Shown here: in pieces, positions 59,772 through 64,000 of the stretch | Layout of the letters: each line of letters opens with the position of its first letter | Position numbering within the stretch: the first letter of the stretch is position 1 | Position numbers and translations under genes: made by a program | Notes under the pieces: generated by a model | What the model was told of the DNA's origin: nothing | The model's input: the letters and a program-made list of their open reading frames with translations, nothing else | The model's database searches: none | NCBI GenBank assembly: GCA_014239155.1 | Contig: JAAZZQ010000088.1 | Coordinates: 1-64,000 of the forward strand | Origin: Lachnospiraceae bacterium | GTDB taxonomy: Bacteria > Bacillota > Clostridia > Lachnospirales > Lachnospiraceae | Length of the DNA stretch: 64,000 nt | Direction of reading: 5' to 3'

Positions 59772-61235
59772 TTATTGATAGAATCCGTCTAGCGCATCCT
59801 GTACACTCTGCTTATACGTCTCTTGGAACTGTGCGGCTGTCATCTCGCCTGTCAAAAGTTTAGGAAAATCCCACTCAAGGCCCAATGCTTCCCAGACATC
59901 GACACAAGTTCTTGAGCCCATATACTCCATCACTGCATAGTTCTCCTCAGTGATCGCCGCATCCTCCCACCATGTAAGGTTGCTGTCACGAACATCTACA
60001 TCTCCCTGATACCAGTTTGCCCAATCCTCAAATACTGTATAGACAAATTCTGGGTCTTTCACACCTGCCGGAATCATCCATGCACTGCCCTTTGAAGCAC
60101 TTTTAAGTGCATTTGTATCTTGATTTCCACTCGGACCGATTGGCCACGGGCACCATGTTACATCAAAGCTCAACTCCGAATCCTTGTTCGCATCAGAAAT
60201 CCATGCCGCATCAATAAAGAATGCAACTTTGCCATCCATATATGCATTTTGGTTTGCATCCCAATCATCTGCATTCCACGGATATGCAACGTGGTCTACA
60301 TTGTACATATTATAGATAAAATCAAGCACTTCTGCAACCTCAGGACTTGAGAAAGACTCTGTTGGTCCCATTGCAACGCCTGTGCCATTGCTCATTAACA
60401 GATTGGAAAAAAGAGTTGTCCAGACAGCACCATATCCGTACACATCTGTCACACCGTCACCATCAGTATCTTGTGTTAGTGCCAGCATATACTCTCTCCA
60501 TTTATCCCAAGTCCACTCGCCTTTTTCATATAATGCATTAGGGTCCTCTAATCCTGCCTCGTCAAGCATCTGCTTATTATATGCAAGCATATTTGTATCT
60601 TGCAAAATCGAGTCTCCTGTCACAGAACGGAACAGATATGTCTCATCTCCTGCGCCAATATCCACCTTTGAGAAAATCATCTGGTCACTCACAACATCTG
60701 CATCCGCTGGAAGTGCTTCGTTTAGATTTGTCGCAAAACCATTGAGTGCTGCCGGAATGCCAAACTGCAAATCAACCTCATAAATATCACAGTCTGGTTG
60801 TCCTGCTAAGATAGATGTATTAATTGATTCTTTTACTCCATTAAAGGTCAAATTCACAAACTCAATCTCCACATCATATTTTTCCTCAACAGCCTTGAGG
60901 TTATCAAACTGCATCTGTGCCTCCTCTGGATCACTCATAGATGGATTTACATCAATGCTTGCGTGTGTGCTATCATAATAATGTGGATACCAACAGCCAA
61001 CTTTAATAACCCGGTGCCCATCTGAAGACGGCGTTGGAGAATCCTTGTCTGCTGATGCCTGTGCTTTGTCATTGCTAGAATCCGCAGCAGATGTCTGCGC
61101 CTCATTGTTTGTGTTTGCAGCGGGTGCCTGTGTCTGCGCGTTGTTGTCAGAACCACCTCCACAAGCTGTAAGCCCCATTACCATTGACAGACTTAATCCA
61201 AGTGCCATTAATTTGCGAATATTCTTTTTCATCAT
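59772..61235 (-). CDS. ABC transporter sugar-binding lipoprotein (family 1 extracellular solute-binding)
   Basis: A 487-aa lipoprotein with lipobox LTAC, a Gln/Asn/Ala-rich tether (about residues 25-70) and a periplasmic-type binding fold. Segments such as DIYEVDLQFGIPAALNGFA, LAYNKQMLDEAGLEDPNALY and KVAFFIDAAWISD are typical of family 1 oligosaccharide binders. AGGAGG is nine bases upstream of a double ATG. It is in an operon with a permease and GH5, so a beta-glucan oligosaccharide is the likely ligand. Confidence 0.92.
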   Translation of the reverse strand: MMKKNIRKLMALGLSLSMVMGLTACGGGSDNNAQTQAPAANTNNEAQTSAADSSNDKAQASADKDSPTPSSDGHRVIKVGCWYPHYYDSTHASIDVNPSMSDPEEAQMQFDNLKAVEEKYDVEIEFVNLTFNGVKESINTSILAGQPDCDIYEVDLQFGIPAALNGFATNLNEALPADADVVSDQMIFSKVDIGAGDETYLFRSVTGDSILQDTNMLAYNKQMLDEAGLEDPNALYEKGEWTWDKWREYMLALTQDTDGDGVTDVYGYGAVWTTLFSNLLMSNGTGVAMGPTESFSSPEVAEVLDFIYNMYNVDHVAYPWNADDWDANQNAYMDGKVAFFIDAAWISDANKDSELSFDVTWCPWPIGPSGNQDTNALKSASKGSAWMIPAGVKDPEFVYTVFEDWANWYQGDVDVRDSNLTWWEDAAITEENYAVMEYMGSRTCVDVWEALGLEWDFPKLLTGEMTAAQFQETYKQSVQDALDGFYQ

Positions 61236-61265
61236 TTTTTAATACCTCCTATTTTATTTTACGCA

Positions 61266-62789
61266 TCACTCTATCTCTGAATCCATACCAACCGCTACAC
61301 CAAACACTTCCCAAGCGCCAGACGCCTCACACTGCATTCTTGCCCCCCACTTGGACACATCATCACCGCAGTACTCTGCTATCATCTCATAGGGAATATA
61401 CGCCTTGCTGCCATCTGTAATCGCTTTGCCGTTGGTGCCGTCACCTACTCGCATCCAGCCTGCCTCCGCATCAGGAAGTACAAGCCACATATCACCACTT
61501 TCGCTTGTGTAAGTCACCTCGACAACAGAACCCGGCACAAGCGCTGTAAGAATATCCTCTGTCATATCCTTGCCATCCTGTGCCCAGCCGTCACCTTTTG
61601 TCGCAAATCCCTCAAATTCCACTGTGTCTGTAAGACTGTAACTCTTTGCAGCCTGACCAACTTTCACACTGAACACTTCCCAAGCGCCAGACGCCTCACA
61701 CTGCATTGTTGTGCCCCACTTAGAAACGTCATCACCGCAGTATTCCGCTAACATCTCAAATGGAATCTGTGCGGTTGTCTTGGAATCATTGACTGCGGAA
61801 CTTCCGTTGGTGCCATCGCCTACGCGCATCCAGCCAGCTTCCGCCTCATTCATAACAATCCACATATCACCGTTTTCGCTTGTGAAGGAAATCTCAACAA
61901 CAGAACCTGGTACAAGTGCAGCAAGAATATCCTCCGTCATAGCAAAACCGCTCTGTGCCCAGCCATCACCTTTTGTTGCAAAACCTTCAAATTCCACTGC
62001 GTCTGTTACATTTGCAAGATTGGATCGATCCTCCCCTGTTGCAGTTGACACATACTCTGCTGTAGTATCTGCTGCAATAACATTTCCAGAAGCATCTTTA
62101 AACGCAATATTGTCTATATACAAAATTGCAGGCGTAGCACCCGCATCCTTGCCATTGTCTGTCTCAAGGGATACAACCATATAATTGCCCTCTCCAAAAG
62201 ACATTTCATCAGGAACCGCATAGACTGCTGTCTTGGGATTTGCTGTTTCCAAATATACAGACCAATCCCCATCTTTGCGCTCATTCTCTGCTCCAAGAAA
62301 CGCATATATTTTTCCGGATACCGCGTTAAATTCACCGTCAGGATTTTCAATGCCAAGTGACATCTCTACTGTCTTTACATTCGCTGCTTTATCGCCTAAA
62401 AGTGCATCTACTTGGATTCCCACATAAGGTATCTTTCCATTAGACTCAACTTTCAATGCCTTAGACCCGCCAAAATCAGCTATGGAAAGCGTGGAATCGT
62501 CTCCTACTGGATTTACGCTCTTGTCAACGCCCACAAATCCATAGACACCATCTTCAAAGTCAATGCTTACCTCTCCCACAGGAGCTGCCGTCTGCGTATT
62601 CGCAACTGGTGTTGTCTTTGCAGATGTTGTCTCTGCTGTCGGTGTGCTCTCCGCAACAGATGTCTCTGTATTTGCCTGTACAGTTGCATTCGTATCTTTT
62701 GCATTGTCTGTACCTTTGCCGCCACATGCAACCACACTCATTGCCATAGCCGCTGCCAAAGATAAAGTGATTCGTTTTTTTGTTTTCAA
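61266..62789 (-). CDS. Lipoprotein with tandem carbohydrate-binding-like modules
   Basis: About 507 aa. AGGAGG abuts the ATG at 62798, so a TTG three codons later (62789) has the better spacing; both give a signal ending SVVAC. After an Ala/Thr linker there is a beta-rich module (about 75-230, EVSIDFEDGVYGFVG) and two ~110-residue repeats (about 258-375 and 385-505) that both begin VEFEGFATKGDGWAQ and end with a QCEASGAWEVF motif. The repeats are ~80% alike by eye. No catalytic residues are apparent. I infer a surface glycan-binding protein that presents glycan to the ABC transporter; family of the modules is not named. Confidence 0.75.
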   Translation of the reverse strand: MKTKKRITLSLAAAMAMSVVACGGKGTDNAKDTNATVQANTETSVAESTPTAETTSAKTTPVANTQTAAPVGEVSIDFEDGVYGFVGVDKSVNPVGDDSTLSIADFGGSKALKVESNGKIPYVGIQVDALLGDKAANVKTVEMSLGIENPDGEFNAVSGKIYAFLGAENERKDGDWSVYLETANPKTAVYAVPDEMSFGEGNYMVVSLETDNGKDAGATPAILYIDNIAFKDASGNVIAADTTAEYVSTATGEDRSNLANVTDAVEFEGFATKGDGWAQSGFAMTEDILAALVPGSVVEISFTSENGDMWIVMNEAEAGWMRVGDGTNGSSAVNDSKTTAQIPFEMLAEYCGDDVSKWGTTMQCEASGAWEVFSVKVGQAAKSYSLTDTVEFEGFATKGDGWAQDGKDMTEDILTALVPGSVVEVTYTSESGDMWLVLPDAEAGWMRVGDGTNGKAITDGSKAYIPYEMIAEYCGDDVSKWGARMQCEASGAWEVFGVAVGMDSEIE

Positions 62790-62846
62790 TTTTCTCATCC
62801 TCCTTTTGATTAAAACAGACTCTTAAAACCTATTGAAAATTAGTTT

Positions 62847-63830
62847 TTATCCCACAATACCGCTTCGCTCAACGCCTTCAATAAACTGCTTTTGCAACAA
62901 CACATAAATAATAACAATTGGTATCATGACAAGCACAATGCCTGCGTCAAGAAATAGCTGTAATATTGCCGGATCAAGAATCTTCTCTAATGTGGAAATC
63001 GTCGCTGTAATCGTAGAAATCTTTTTGCTGATAACAATGCTATCGCTGATTAAAAATAACTTTGCATAAAATGTATCATTGTACTGCCACACCATTGAAA
63101 AAATTGCAACTGTAACCGCAGATGGCAGTGCATTGACTAACATAATACGAAAATACGTATACAATGTGCCTGCGCCATCCACAAATGCTGCCTCCTCAAT
63201 CTCTTTGGGAAGTCCGCGGAAAAACTGATTAAAGATATAAATATATAATCCTGAGCGCAACCCGCAGCCAAACAGCGTCATAATATACATTGGTACAGGT
63301 GTCGATAATAAATTTACCGACGACCCTTTTATTAATTTAATAATGCCCAACACGTCAAATTTTGCAAAGGTCATATACAGTGGAAGCATAATTGTGTTCG
63401 TTGGAATTACAATCATAATAACTACACACGCAAACAGAATATTTTTTCCCGGAAACTTATAGCGTGCAAAGCCATATCCCACCATAGAACAAATAAACAC
63501 TTGAATTGCCATTAGCGATGCCGCGTAGATTAGCGAGCGAACCATTGACTTTGCATAATCAAGGTATTTCGAAGCCAGCTCATACCGATACAGTGTTGGG
63601 TCCTGTGGTATCATGTACACCATAGGATTGTAACTGTCCGCATCGGAGAAAAAAGAACTGCTAATAATACCAATGACAGGTCCTAAAATTACATAGCAGA
63701 TTCCGACAATAATGACTAGACGAAATAGGAATAGAATAAAGCCCTTAAAATTGGACACCCAGCGCATTCTGTCATTTGCAAACTGCCTGTCGTTTTTTGC
63801 ATCTTGAATAATGCTTTTGATAGTTGCCAT
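62847..63830 (-). CDS. ABC sugar transporter permease (MalG type)
   Basis: A 327-aa membrane protein with six main hydrophobic segments and the permease-ATPase contact loop (EEAAFVDGAGTLYTYFRIMLVNALP). The start at 63830 has GGAGG six bases upstream. Only the MalG-type permease is visible; the partner MalF-type permease and ATPase are not in the window. It begins the visible part of the operon with the two lipoproteins and GH5. Confidence 0.93.
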   Translation of the reverse strand: MATIKSIIQDAKNDRQFANDRMRWVSNFKGFILFLFRLVIIVGICYVILGPVIGIISSSFFSDADSYNPMVYMIPQDPTLYRYELASKYLDYAKSMVRSLIYAASLMAIQVFICSMVGYGFARYKFPGKNILFACVVIMIVIPTNTIMLPLYMTFAKFDVLGIIKLIKGSSVNLLSTPVPMYIMTLFGCGLRSGLYIYIFNQFFRGLPKEIEEAAFVDGAGTLYTYFRIMLVNALPSAVTVAIFSMVWQYNDTFYAKLFLISDSIVISKKISTITATISTLEKILDPAILQLFLDAGIVLVMIPIVIIYVLLQKQFIEGVERSGIVG

Positions 63831-63857
63831 ATAAAACCTCCCTCTATGCGTAATAAT

Positions 63858-63951
63858 CGAATCGGGAAGATTCCTTTCCCTACTCGCGCGACCTGTGCGC
63901 CACCTTAGCAGCTTATTTCCTCCGCACAGGTAAAACAACTTCTTAATTATA
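63858..63951 (-). promoter_or_regulatory. Leader hairpins and candidate -10 upstream of the permease
   Basis: On the minus strand TATAAT (63946-63951) precedes a hairpin ACCTGTGCG/CGCACAGGT (63891-63931) and a smaller one CGAGTAGGGAA...TTCCCGATTCG (63858-63886). The second shares GAGTAGGGAAAG with the terminator at 38461. The last 170 bases of the window carry no gene that I can see, so a promoter or an attenuator may split the permease from genes to its right. Confidence 0.4.
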
Positions 63952-64000
63952 GTAGAATGTCCGTTTTTGTATAAAGCCACACACAATTACCAATATCAGA

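Noticed and set aside
1-64000. CRISPR arrays, tRNA or rRNA genes
   Set aside because: No regularly spaced identical repeats with unique spacers and no cloverleaf or rRNA-like stretch were seen by eye; a tRNA scan was not possible.

Overview
The window reads as a chromosomal segment of an anaerobic, low-G+C Gram-positive bacterium of the Lachnospiraceae type (Clostridia). The basis is strong AGGAGG ribosome-binding sites, fused ferredoxin-type 2-oxoacid oxidoreductase subunits, a superoxide reductase, an MBOAT/DHHW/DUF4358 surface-modification operon, a domain-permuted GH3 beta-glucosidase and a GH5/ABC glycan locus, which suggest a fibre-degrading gut or rumen organism. Species cannot be named from sequence alone. 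No rRNA, tRNA or CRISPR array was seen.

Layout. 1-5.7 kb: an edge-truncated Rpn-like protein, two unknown proteins, a MocR-type regulator, an HTH protein fused to a SpoT-like HD hydrolase, and a Dus enzyme. 5.7-16.2 kb: on the minus strand, a tightly overlapping DUF3160 lipoprotein - CapA - JetA - JetB - JetC cluster (Wadjet/MksBEF-type SMC complex with no JetD nuclease beside it) followed by rarA. 16.4-20.7 kb: a small membrane protein and a restriction-modification locus whose methylase carries its own N-terminal nuclease domain and is followed by a two-domain specificity subunit; a T8 tract sits exactly at the junction. 20.8-25.1 kb: an A+T-rich insertion carrying ParA, a small protein, a J-domain protein, an HNH-like protein and a serine recombinase, lying between an intact rlmD core and a decayed rlmD C-terminal extension. 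25.1-29.3 kb: rlmD, yhaM and a catalytically degenerate HtrA-like protein.

29.6-33.8 kb (plus strand): SGNH hydrolase, DUF4358 lipoprotein, MBOAT acyltransferase and DHHW protein, probably acylating a surface polymer. 33.9-39.5 kb: mutS2, a two-component system and a zinc dehydrogenase. 39.7-50.2 kb: a MATE exporter, an alpha/beta- plus gamma/delta-fused 2-oxoacid:ferredoxin oxidoreductase with superoxide reductase, split chromate transporter halves, a small Xre-type protein and an APC permease-Usp fusion. 50.4-64 kb: DUF1963, permuted GH3, a second MATE, GH13, an AraC regulator and a minus-strand operon of ABC permease, duplicated-module lipoprotein, solute-binding protein and GH5 glucanase.

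The most unusual signal is not a gene. At least six copies of a ~125-137 bp element (3296-3568 twice, 7022-7152, 29415-29539, 55166-55448 twice) share a nested stem architecture in which stems change by compensatory substitutions while a bulge of the form RTGCANA and the linkers stay fixed. One copy supplies the last codons of jetC, and its distal hairpin recurs as a perfect 27-bp-arm palindrome at 47851-47909. A second dispersed repeat (163, 4581 and 27621) and a third nested inverted-repeat element (47662-47813) are also present.
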